From Chloroflexota bacterium (GTDB taxonomy: Bacteria > Chloroflexota > Anaerolineae > Ardenticatenales > Ardenticatenaceae), in contig DOUV01000518.1 of assembly GCA_003520455.1 (NCBI GenBank), positions 1 through 8,062 of the forward strand: DNA of 8,062 bases, in the 5' to 3' direction. Numbering within the stretch: position 1 is the stretch's first letter; every line of letters starts with the position of its first letter. The notes under the pieces are model-generated. The model saw only the letters and a program-made list of their open reading frames with translations, searched no databases and had not been told where the DNA came from. Shown here piece by piece: positions 1-6,408 of this stretch. Both the position numbers and the translations under genes were made by a program.

Positions 1-1
1 C

Positions 2-1534
2 GTGCTCACTTACGCTCTCGGCCGGCGGCTCTTCACCGTGGGCGTAGGATTGACGGCGGCAGCGGCCGTGGCGCTGGCCACGCTGCACGTGCAATTGGCG
101 CACTTTTACACAGTTGATCCGTTGCTGACGGCGTTGGTGATGGCCGCGCTGCTGGCGATGACGGCCGTGGCCGAGCGCGGTTCGCTGCGCGCGAGCGCAC
201 TGGCTGGGCTGGCGACGGGGTTGGCGATCGGCACCAAGTTCAGTGCGGCAATCCTCTTCCTCCCACTGGTACTGGCGCATGCGATTGATGGCTTCGACGC
301 CAGGCAACAAGCCCGCCTGCACACTCTCTGGCGAGGACCGGGCCGTGTACGGGCGGCGCTGGATCTCTGGAATGGGCTGGATGCTCAGCGCGGCTGGCGA
401 TGGCTCCTCCCCGCGCTTGGCGGGGCACTGCTGGCCTTTGCCATGACCAACCCCTACGCGCTGGCTGATCTCTACCAGTTCGCCACCAGCATTGGCGCGC
501 AGAGCGCCATGGTCCAAGGGCGCTGGGTGTTGCCCTACACCGAGCAGTACCGTGGCACCTGGCCCTATGTCTATTTCATCAGCCAACAGGTGCGCTGGTT
601 TCTCGGCCCGACGCTCGGCCTGCTGGCGTGGAGCGGCCTGGCCTGGCTGGGCTGGAGGATCGTCCGAGGTGCGTCGCACCTGGTTCAGCCGCACGAGTGG
701 CCCGCGGTGGCCTGGGGCGTCCCGTACTTCGCTCTAACCGGGGCCTTTTTTGTGAAGTTCCCGCGCTACCTCCAACCGCTGACGCCACTGCTCTTCATCT
801 GGGGGACGGCACTGCTCTTCCGTGCGACCCGGCGCTGGCTGCGGGCGCGGCAGGTGCTGTTGGTGCTGATCTTTGGGCCGGCGGTGTTCTACGCACTGGC
901 CTTCACCAGCATCTACGACCAGCGCCACCCCTGGATCCAGGCGAGCGAGTGGATCTATCGCCACGTGCCACCAGGGTCCACGATCATAGTTGAGCTGTGG
1001 GACCATCCCCTGCCGGTCTCGATGGACGTGGATGGTACCTGGCACCGCGGTCGAGAGTACAAGCAGGTGGAGGTAGATCCTTACGACGCGGAGACTCCAC
1101 TCAAGGAATTTTGGTTGGTGCAGCATCTGACCGCGGCCGACTGGGTCGTGCTCTCCAGCCCGCGAGGGTGGGAGGTTCTACGCCATTTGGGGCGCGAGTA
1201 CTCACTGATGCCCACGTACTACAAGGGGCTGTTGACGGGCACCGCTGGCTTCGAGGTCGCCGGCCTCTGGCGCGTCGAGCCGCGTCTGGGACCGATCTCG
1301 CTGAGCCACAACCCGTTTCTCTCGGCCCTGCTCCCGACCCCGGCCGCCTGGGATGCTGCCGCCCCGGCGCCATGGACGCTCGACTTGGGCTTTGCCGACG
1401 AGAGCTTTAACGTCTACGATCATCCAATGCCCATCATTCTGCGCAAGACGCAGTCGCTGGGGTTCGAGGCTCTGCGGGTGCGGCTCTGGCCGGAGTTGGA
1501 GACGGGTACGATTGGGGTTGAGAGTGAGAAGTAG
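2..1534 (+). CDS. GT39/PMT-type membrane glycosyltransferase, 5'-partial
   Basis: Integral membrane glycosyltransferase of the GT39 (PMT_2/ArnT-like) type. Such enzymes transfer a sugar from a polyprenyl-phosphate donor on the outer face of the membrane. The frame is open to the left edge, so the GTG at position 2 is probably not the real start. The first membrane helix and the usual acidic catalytic loop are missing. Visible are about eight hydrophobic segments, at roughly residues 10-28, 38-56, 61-90, 132-155, 195-222, 235-250, 258-275 and 284-305. A family-like HFYTVDPLLTALVM stretch lies near residue 34, and FPRYLQPLTPLL near residue 253 resembles the conserved PMT lumenal/periplasmic segment. 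Residues about 310-510 form a soluble C-terminal domain ending near DESFNVYDHP, a pattern I associate with environmental GT39 proteins. It ends in TAG at 1532-1534. The acceptor and donor are unknown. Confidence 0.82.
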   Translation: MLTYALGRRLFTVGVGLTAAAAVALATLHVQLAHFYTVDPLLTALVMAALLAMTAVAERGSLRASALAGLATGLAIGTKFSAAILFLPLVLAHAIDGFDARQQARLHTLWRGPGRVRAALDLWNGLDAQRGWRWLLPALGGALLAFAMTNPYALADLYQFATSIGAQSAMVQGRWVLPYTEQYRGTWPYVYFISQQVRWFLGPTLGLLAWSGLAWLGWRIVRGASHLVQPHEWPAVAWGVPYFALTGAFFVKFPRYLQPLTPLLFIWGTALLFRATRRWLRARQVLLVLIFGPAVFYALAFTSIYDQRHPWIQASEWIYRHVPPGSTIIVELWDHPLPVSMDVDGTWHRGREYKQVEVDPYDAETPLKEFWLVQHLTAADWVVLSSPRGWEVLRHLGREYSLMPTYYKGLLTGTAGFEVAGLWRVEPRLGPISLSHNPFLSALLPTPAAWDAAAPAPWTLDLGFADESFNVYDHPMPIILRKTQSLGFEALRVRLWPELETGTIGVESEK

Positions 1535-1536
1535 CG

Positions 1537-1560
1537 GAGCGTAAAACGCGACGCTCGTTT
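1537..1560 (+). terminator. weak terminator-like hairpin after the GT39 gene
   Basis: GAGCGT (1537-1542) pairs with ACGCTC (1551-1556) and is followed by GTTT. The stem is only 6 bp with an 8-nt loop, and the T tract is three bases. A competing hairpin, GCGT-AAA-ACGC, lies inside it. It is placed directly after the stop codon, but this is weak support for a real intrinsic terminator. The rest of 1535-1713 shows only a 12-bp palindrome at 1577-1588. Confidence 0.2.
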
Positions 1561-1576
1561 GGAACCGTGCGTCTTG

Positions 1577-1588
1577 CAAGTCGACTTG
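1577..1588. promoter_or_regulatory. 12-bp perfect palindrome, possible operator
   Basis: CAAGTCGACTTG is a perfect inverted repeat without a spacer. It lies in the 179-nt gap between the GT39 gene and the preferred start of the flippase-like gene, and overlaps a second palindrome, CTTGCAAG (1573-1580). Palindromes of this size can be operator sites but also occur by chance. No convincing -35/-10 pair was identified beside it. Confidence 0.15.
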
Positions 1589-1713
1589 AGAACGGGACGA
1601 GTATGCTGCGTGAGAAAACGGAGCACGGATCGTGGGGTCACTGTGGAACCATTGGAGAAGTGCCCGTCGCACACGGCACTCCGTTTGAGCGTTACATTTT
1701 ACGGAATGGACTC

Positions 1714-2733
1714 ATGGGAACGAAAGGCCGAATCCTCCTCGGAACCGCCATCAGCCTGATCCTGCTGGTGTTGATCTTCCGGAACACCAATTGGGGTGAG
1801 ATGTGGGCTGCGCTGCGGGCCGCCAATTACTGGCTGCTGGGGTTGGCGGTGTTCGTCACTTTCCTGGGGGTGGTCGTGCGCGCGTTTCGTTGGCGGGCGC
1901 TGTTTTGGCCTGAGAGCAGCCTCTCGATGAAGGCGCTGTTCGACGCCGTGAACGTGGGCTATCTGGCGAACAATCTGCTGCCGGCCCGCGCGGGCGATGT
2001 CCTGCGGGCTTACTTTGCGGGCGAGTGGGCCGATACCAGCGTGACCCACGCGCTCTCGACGACGGTCGTGGAGCGCGTGGTTGACACGTTGCTGATTGTG
2101 GCGATGCTCTTCGTGCTGTTACCCTTTCTGCCGCTGCCGCGGACCCTCGTCGACGCGGGGCTGGGGGTGGGCGGTGTGCTGGTCGTTGCGAGCGTGGTGA
2201 TGATGGCCCTCTCACTGCAGCGCGAGCGCGGCCGCCGGATTCTGGCTGCGCTCCTGCGACTCGTGCCGAGGTTGGATGCCACCGTCTGGTCGGAGCGGTT
2301 GATCGCGCTGCTCGACGGCTTCGCCATCTTGCGGGCGCCGGGCGCTCTGGCACGCGTGCTCGGTTGGTCGATTCTCGTATGGGTTGAGGGGATCCTGATC
2401 TATCTGTTGACGTTTCGGGCCTTCGGCCTGGGCGCGCTCTCGCCGGCGGTGGCCGTGCTCACGATCTGCGCGGCGGCGCTTGGCATGGCCCTGCCTTCGG
2501 CGCCGTCAGCCGCGGGTGTTTTCCACGGGGCGACCTTCGCCGTTCTGGTGGCGTTTAGCGTGCCGGACGATCTGGCTCGCACCGTGGCGGTTGCCCTGCA
2601 CGGCATCAATTTCCTGACGCTCACCGTCATGGGTTTCTGGTCGCTCGCGCGCCGGGGGCTTTCATACGGCGAGCTGACGAAGCGTGCTGTTGCACCCAAG
2701 GAACCAGTTGCTCTCGATTCGTCTGGAAATTGA
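1714..2733 (+). CDS. flippase-like LPTM/UPF0104 family membrane protein
   Basis: Multi-spanning membrane protein of the lysylphosphatidylglycerol synthase transmembrane (LPTM, UPF0104, YbhN/AglD-like) family, 339 residues from the chosen ATG, which is normal for stand-alone members. Family signatures are GYLANNLLPARAGDVLRAY at residues 82-100, TTVVERVVD at 116-124, and PSAPSAAG at 261-268. Hydrophobic segments lie at about 8-22, 40-56, 122-140, 152-168, 215-233, 243-262, 270-283 and 294-311. The frame extends back to a GTG at 1567, but the extra 49 residues are polar and unlike the family, while the ATG at 1714 precedes the first helix directly; a weak GGA lies about 8 nt before it. Relatives are found with glycosyltransferases and are thought to handle lipid-linked substrates, but the biochemical role is poorly defined. 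It has no aminoacyl-transferase domain, so it should not be called MprF. Confidence 0.85.
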   Translation: MGTKGRILLGTAISLILLVLIFRNTNWGEMWAALRAANYWLLGLAVFVTFLGVVVRAFRWRALFWPESSLSMKALFDAVNVGYLANNLLPARAGDVLRAYFAGEWADTSVTHALSTTVVERVVDTLLIVAMLFVLLPFLPLPRTLVDAGLGVGGVLVVASVVMMALSLQRERGRRILAALLRLVPRLDATVWSERLIALLDGFAILRAPGALARVLGWSILVWVEGILIYLLTFRAFGLGALSPAVAVLTICAAALGMALPSAPSAAGVFHGATFAVLVAFSVPDDLARTVAVALHGINFLTLTVMGFWSLARRGLSYGELTKRAVAPKEPVALDSSGN

Positions 2734-2822
2734 GGGAGTCCGGCGGAACTGGCGGCGGCCACCGTGGCACGACTCCTGCCGAGTTCCCCTGGACCCGGTC
2801 GCTCGGCGGCAATAGAGGGAGC

Positions 2823-2829
2823 GGAGAGG
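2823..2829 (+). promoter_or_regulatory. Shine-Dalgarno site of the epimerase gene
   Basis: GGAGAGG lies seven bases before the ATG at 2837. It is the clearest ribosome binding site in the window and fixes the epimerase start, which also matches the usual N-terminus of a Rossmann-fold epimerase (the first beta strand begins at residue 3). Confidence 0.75.
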
Positions 2830-2836
2830 TATAACA

Positions 2837-4861
2837 ATGGCCAAGGTACTCATCACCGGTGGCGCCGGTTTCATTGGTTCGAATCTCGCCCGGCGTCTGT
2901 TGAGCGAGGGGCACCAGGTCACCATCTTTGATAATCTCTCGCGCTCTGGTGGGCAGAGCAACCTTGAGTGGCTGCGCGAGGGTTACGGCCCGGAGAGCTT
3001 CCGCCTCATCCAGGCCGATCTGAAGGAGTTCGACAGGCTTCTCCGGGCGGCCGAGGGGGCCGAGCGCGTGTATCATTTGGGCGGCCAGGTGGCGGTGACC
3101 ACGTCGGTGCGTGATCCGCGCGCGGACTTCGAGGATAACGCGTTGGGCACGTTCAACGCGCTTGAGGCGGCGCGGTTATCGGGCTCGAACCCGATCTTTT
3201 TGTATTCCTCGACCAATAAGGTGTACGGCGGGATGGAGGATGTGGCGCTGGTCGAGCAGGACGCACGCTACAGGTATCGCGATTTTCCGCACGGCATCCC
3301 CGAAACGCAGCCGCTCGATTTCCATTCGCCCTATGGGTGTTGTTACTCGGAGGACACCGACATTCTGACGCGCAGAGGCTGGAAGCGATTTTACGAATTG
3401 GTTCCTGAAGATGAGGTCTTGACTTACAACCTTGAACGCAAAGTAGCGGAGTTTCAAAGGCCAACCGCGCATTTTGCCTTTTCGTATGAAGGCAAAATGT
3501 TCGTCCAAACCAATCGCCGCCTAAAAACGTGCGTGACGCCCAATCACAAAATGCTCGTGTCGTGGGACTGCAATCATGATGAACTCGAAAAGCCACGCCT
3601 GGTCGAAGCGCAGTTGATTGAAGGTAAGCCGGTGGCTTATCTCCTCGCAGCGGAGGTCGAAGGTGGCCAGGAAACCGTGGAGTTCGTCCTACCAGAAACG
3701 AAGGCCAGAAAGAATAAGCATCATTTTCCGGCCAGGGCGATACCAATATGTGACTGGTTGCGCTTCCTGGGTTGGTATGTCGCGGAAGGGCACTGCTACC
3801 AAAACAAGAAAACTGGCAATTGCACGGTGACATTGACGACTTATTCTCGAACCGAGGAAGCTGTTGCGGTGATGCAGTCTCTTGGCTTATCGCCCGTGGT
3901 GGACAAGCACCACGTGACTGCCACTTCAGGACAGTTGTATGAATATGTCCGATTGCTTGGCAAGAGTCATGAGAGGCATATCCCGCACTGTGTTAAAGAA
4001 CTGAGCCGGAAACATCTCATCATTCTGCTAAGATTTTTGCTTGATGGCGATGGAGATCTACAGAGCGAGAATGGCTGGTGCTATACAACTGTGTCCAGAC
4101 GTTTAGCGGATGATGTTCAGGAAATTGCTGTTAAGTGTGGGATGGCGGCATCGGTTTCTTTGGACCCAGAAGGGTTCTATCGGGTTTATATCAGCACAAC
4201 CCGCACGGCCCAATGTAATCTGAGCGAAGACGAAAGTGAATGGGTCGATTATGCCGGGCAAGTTTACTGTGTTGAAGTGCCCAACTCCGTTGTGCTCGTT
4301 CGCCAAAATGGCCACGCTTATTTCTCTGGAAATTCCAAAGGCGCCGGCGACCAGTACGTGCGCGACTACCATCGGATCTACGGTCTGCGCAGTGTGGTGA
4401 TGCGCCAGTCGTGCATCTATGGGTACCGCCAATTTGGGATTGAAGATCAGGGCTGGGTCGCCTGGTTCACCATCGCGGCCCTCAAGGGGCGTCCGATCAC
4501 GATCTACGGTGACGGCAAGCAGGTTCGCGACGTCCTCTTCATCAAGGACCTCCTGGATGCCTACGAGGCTTCGGTCCAGCAGATTGATCACGCAGCCGGC
4601 CGGGTCTACAACATCGGTGGTGGCCCCGACAACACAATGAGTGTCTGGGCGGAGTTTGGGCCGCTACTCGAAGAGCTCCTCGGTCGACCGATCCCGGTCA
4701 CTTACAGCGATTGGCGTCCCGGGGATCAGCCGGTCTATATCTCTGATATTCGCAAGGCAGAACGCGAGCTTGGTTGGCGTCCCCGCGTGTCCGTACGCGA
4801 GGGAGTGACGCACCTGTTTGAATGGATTCGGGATAATCAGCACCTCTTTGATCATCTTTGA
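2837..4861 (+). CDS. tyvE: CDP-paratose 2-epimerase-like NAD-dependent epimerase, intein-containing precursor
   Basis: Extended short-chain dehydrogenase/reductase nucleotide-sugar epimerase of 674 residues that contains a 331-residue intein (residues 169-499). Without the intein it is 343 residues, the normal length. The N-extein has the NAD-binding G8-x-x-G11-x-x-G14 motif, Asp32 after beta strand 2, and SSTNKVYG (124-131). The catalytic YxxxK is split: Tyr166-Gly-Cys168, then the intein, then Ser500-Lys501. The C-extein has MRQSCIYG (522-529), the GWVAWF stretch and GDGKQVRDV (558-566). The joined stretch FHSPYGCSKGAGDQYV and the nearby SSTNKVYG and YG-RQF patterns closely match Salmonella TyvE/RfbE, which converts CDP-paratose to CDP-tyvelose using tightly bound NAD. 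The other CDP-dideoxyhexose genes are absent here, so the substrate may differ; the symbol marks the closest family I recognise, not a proven reaction. The precursor should be inactive before splicing. Confidence 0.88.
   Translation: MAKVLITGGAGFIGSNLARRLLSEGHQVTIFDNLSRSGGQSNLEWLREGYGPESFRLIQADLKEFDRLLRAAEGAERVYHLGGQVAVTTSVRDPRADFEDNALGTFNALEAARLSGSNPIFLYSSTNKVYGGMEDVALVEQDARYRYRDFPHGIPETQPLDFHSPYGCCYSEDTDILTRRGWKRFYELVPEDEVLTYNLERKVAEFQRPTAHFAFSYEGKMFVQTNRRLKTCVTPNHKMLVSWDCNHDELEKPRLVEAQLIEGKPVAYLLAAEVEGGQETVEFVLPETKARKNKHHFPARAIPICDWLRFLGWYVAEGHCYQNKKTGNCTVTLTTYSRTEEAVAVMQSLGLSPVVDKHHVTATSGQLYEYVRLLGKSHERHIPHCVKELSRKHLIILLRFLLDGDGDLQSENGWCYTTVSRRLADDVQEIAVKCGMAASVSLDPEGFYRVYISTTRTAQCNLSEDESEWVDYAGQVYCVEVPNSVVLVRQNGHAYFSGNSKGAGDQYVRDYHRIYGLRSVVMRQSCIYGYRQFGIEDQGWVAWFTIAALKGRPITIYGDGKQVRDVLFIKDLLDAYEASVQQIDHAAGRVYNIGGGPDNTMSVWAEFGPLLEELLGRPIPVTYSDWRPGDQPVYISDIRKAERELGWRPRVSVREGVTHLFEWIRDNQHLFDHL
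3341..4333 (+). mobile_element. LAGLIDADG intein inserted in the epimerase catalytic motif
   Basis: In-frame protein intron of 331 residues. It begins with Cys1 in block A (CYSEDTDILTRRGW). Block B is TCVTPNHKM with Thr66 and His69 in intein numbering. It ends with block F (QVYCVEVPNSVVLV) and block G (NGHAYFSGN), with terminal Asn331 followed by Ser+1. These are the residues used for autocatalytic splicing in class 1 inteins. The penultimate residue is Gly rather than the usual His. The boundaries are set by two facts: removal leaves an uninterrupted TyvE-like YGCSKGAG, and starting at the preceding Cys168 would leave YGSK and destroy the YxxxK spacing. The central part is a two-motif LAGLIDADG endonuclease, making this a full-length rather than mini intein. 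Counted rows are 43-50% GC (3481-3540, 4081-4140) against 58-70% in extein rows (3001-3060, 4501-4560), consistent with later acquisition. Splicing activity itself is inferred. Confidence 0.93.
3752..4054 (+). other. LAGLIDADG (DOD) homing endonuclease core within the intein
   Basis: Precursor residues 306-406 contain both LAGLIDADG-type helices. The first is DWLRFLGWYVAEG, with acidic residue Glu317 (intein 149). The second is LLRFLLDGDG, with Asp405 (intein 237) in the catalytic position. The segment before the second motif (HIPHCVKELSRKHLIILLRF) has the IP...V..L...L..FL arrangement typical of monomeric DOD intein endonucleases. Because both acidic metal-binding positions are filled and the frame is open, the endonuclease may still be active. 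The expected target is the intein-free form of the epimerase gene across the codons for YGC and SKG. Confidence 0.82.
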
Positions 4862-5120
4862 GTTACGGGGGACAGGTTGAAGGTTGGGCAATGGACCATC
4901 TGTGCCGCGCCAGGGTAATTTCAACGATCACGATGTTCAATCGACGCCAAACAATGCCTGCCCAGATTCCGGCGAAGTCGAGCCACGAACTGGCCCTGTT
5001 CTGACCTTTAACCTTTCGCTCATATGGAATAGGGTGTGTAGCGTATGCGAGCGCCTCGCGCTCGCATACGCTACACCAGTATGAGCGTAACCGTTAACCT
5101 TCCGACCTTACAACCGTTTC
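4862..5120. other. noncoding spacer with degenerate AACCTT repeats
   Basis: This is a 259-nt gap between the epimerase and GT4 genes. I see no credible gene in it. It holds several degenerate copies of an AACCTT/AAGGTT unit: AGGTTGAAGGT at 4874-4884, its near inverted copy at 5004-5014, then copies around 5090-5116. The 15-nt stretches 5004-5018 and 5090-5104 agree at 13 positions (ACC-TTAACCTT-CG) and flank the strong hairpin described separately. No good Shine-Dalgarno sequence precedes the GT4 start at 5121, and no clear promoter was recognised. Confidence 0.5.
5017..5087. repeat. long near-perfect hairpin in the epimerase-GT4 spacer
   Basis: GTGTAGCGTATGCGAGCG (5036-5053) is the exact reverse complement of 5059-5076. 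The C5054-G5058 pair extends this to 19 bp closed by a CTC triloop. A second pair of arms, CGCTCATA (5017-5024) and TATGAGCG (5080-5087), encloses it, with 11 unpaired bases on the left and 3 on the right. There is no T tract on either side, so it is not a canonical intrinsic terminator, though it could still stop transcription or protect mRNA ends. A REP-like or MITE-like palindromic element is an alternative. It ends 33 nt before the GT4 start codon. Confidence 0.7.
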
Positions 5121-6395
5121 ATGAAGATTCTTTTTGCTCTGACTTACTACCGTCCGCACGTCTCCGGCCTGACGATCTACGTCCAGCGGCTGGCCGAGGC
5201 GCTGGCCGCGCGTGGCCATCAGGTGACCGTCCTGACCTCGCACTACGACCAGGCCCTGCCGCTGGAAGAGACCATCCACGGGGTCCGGGTGGTGCGCGTG
5301 CCCGTAGCGTTCCGAGTCAGCAAGGGCGCCATCATGCCGAGCTACCCGGCCGTCGCGATGCGGCTGCTCCGCGAGCACGATGTGGTCGCGGCGAACCTGC
5401 CGAACACGCCGATCGAGGCTCTGCTGTTGCCGCTGATGGTCCGCTTTCTGGTACGCCGGCCAGTCACGATGACCTACCACTGCGACGTTCAGTTGCCGGC
5501 GGGGTTCTTCAACCACCTGGTCGATGAGGTGGTGTTCCTCAGCAACGTCGCCGCCGCCACGCTCGCCGATCGTCTGGTGGCCTACACCCAGGATTACGCC
5601 ACCCACAGCCGTCTGTTGAGGCGCTTCCCGGGCAAGCGCGTCGTCATTCCCCCGCCGGTGGACATGCCGGCGCCGACAGCCGACCAGGTCGAAGCCTTCC
5701 GGCACCGTTTCGATCTCTGTGGCAAGCGTGTAGTGGGCTTCGTGGCTCGCTTCGCCACGGAGAAGGGGGTCGAGTACGCGCTCCACGCCATTCCGCGCAT
5801 TGTGGAAGAGCTTCCCAACGTCAAGATTCTCTTCGCCGGAGAGTACAAGAAGGTCATCGGTGAGGAGGCTTACTGGGCGCGGCTCCAACCCCTTCTTCAG
5901 CGGTACGCCAACCACTGGCAGTTCACCGGGGTGCTCGATCCGACCGATCCTGCGGAGTTGGCGAGCTTCTACGCGGCCTGCGACGTGACCATCCTGCCCA
6001 GCATCAATATGACCGAGAGCTTCGGGCTGGTACAGGTCGAGAGCATGCTCTGCGGGACGCCGGTCGTGGCCAGCAATCTGCCGGGCGTGCGCCAGCCGGT
6101 GACGGTCACCCAGATGGGGCGAATCGTGCCGATCAAGGACTCGGCTGCGCTGGCCCAGGCGATTGTCGAGGTGATTCGCCACCGCGACGAATACCGCCAC
6201 CCGCGGGCGGCGATCAGCCGGACCTACAGCATCGGCCGGACGGCCGACGAGTACGAGCAGCTGTTCACGGGATTGATGGCCCAGCCTTCCCGCCGGGAGC
6301 GCGGCGCCCTCGGCCTGCGCGGCAAAGCGATGCTGGCATTGACTCTGCTCGTGATGCTCGTTGCGGCGTTCCTACCGCCAAAGCGTGTCGAGTAG
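5121..6395 (+). CDS. GT4-family glycosyltransferase with C-terminal hydrophobic tail
   Basis: Retaining GT-B glycosyltransferase of family GT4, 424 residues; these use nucleotide-sugar donors at the cytosolic membrane face. The N-terminus MKILFALTYYRPHVSG, followed by YVQRLAEALAARGHQVTVLT, is the usual first Rossmann domain with the glycine loop and strongly supports the ATG at 5121, even though no Shine-Dalgarno sequence is visible. The second domain has VGFVARFATEKGVEYALHAI near residues 207-226 and the E-x7-E donor-binding motif Glu299-SFGLVQV-Glu307, followed by MLCGTPVVASNLPGVRQPV. An unusual ending is a hydrophobic stretch of about 16 residues (403-418) followed by PPKRVE, which could be a membrane anchor. 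It is followed 13 nt later by the methyltransferase start, so the two are probably co-transcribed. Sugar and acceptor are unknown; mannosyltransferase would be only a guess. Confidence 0.88.
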   Translation: MKILFALTYYRPHVSGLTIYVQRLAEALAARGHQVTVLTSHYDQALPLEETIHGVRVVRVPVAFRVSKGAIMPSYPAVAMRLLREHDVVAANLPNTPIEALLLPLMVRFLVRRPVTMTYHCDVQLPAGFFNHLVDEVVFLSNVAAATLADRLVAYTQDYATHSRLLRRFPGKRVVIPPPVDMPAPTADQVEAFRHRFDLCGKRVVGFVARFATEKGVEYALHAIPRIVEELPNVKILFAGEYKKVIGEEAYWARLQPLLQRYANHWQFTGVLDPTDPAELASFYAACDVTILPSINMTESFGLVQVESMLCGTPVVASNLPGVRQPVTVTQMGRIVPIKDSAALAQAIVEVIRHRDEYRHPRAAISRTYSIGRTADEYEQLFTGLMAQPSRRERGALGLRGKAMLALTLLVMLVAAFLPPKRVE

Positions 6396-6400
6396 AGACT

Positions 6401-6404
6401 GGAG
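6401..6404 (+). promoter_or_regulatory. Shine-Dalgarno site selecting the methyltransferase start
   Basis: GGAG lies four bases before the ATG at 6409, just after the GT4 stop codon (6393-6395). It favours 6409 over a TTG at 6361 that opens the same frame but would overlap the GT4 gene and add 16 residues without family resemblance. Confidence 0.55.
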
Positions 6405-6408
6405 CCTG

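Noticed and set aside
1567..1713. Extended N-terminus of the flippase-like protein from GTG 1567 or ATG 1603
   Set aside because: The extra residues are polar and unlike LPTM proteins, and ATG 1714 sits immediately before the first membrane helix at the normal family length. No strong ribosome binding site decides it, so the longer form is not fully excluded.
2735..2776. Inverted repeat GGAGTC/GACTCC after the flippase-like stop codon
   Set aside because: Only 6 bp with a 30-nt loop and no T tract; expected by chance in GC-rich sequence.
3338..3340. Intein starting at Cys168 instead of Cys169
   Set aside because: Splicing there would leave Y-G-S-K, breaking the YxxxK spacing, while starting at Cys169 restores the TyvE-like YGCSK exactly.
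5036..5076. Hairpin as a canonical Rho-independent terminator
   Set aside because: No run of T follows the stem on either strand.
4884..5084. 66-residue + strand open frame in the spacer
   Set aside because: It runs through the hairpin, has no ribosome binding site and no recognisable family features.
5094..6200. 368-residue minus-strand open frame opposite the GT4 gene
   Set aside because: It is a composition shadow of the GT4 gene: His/Arg/Gln-rich with no domain motifs, whereas the + strand has a complete GT4 motif set.
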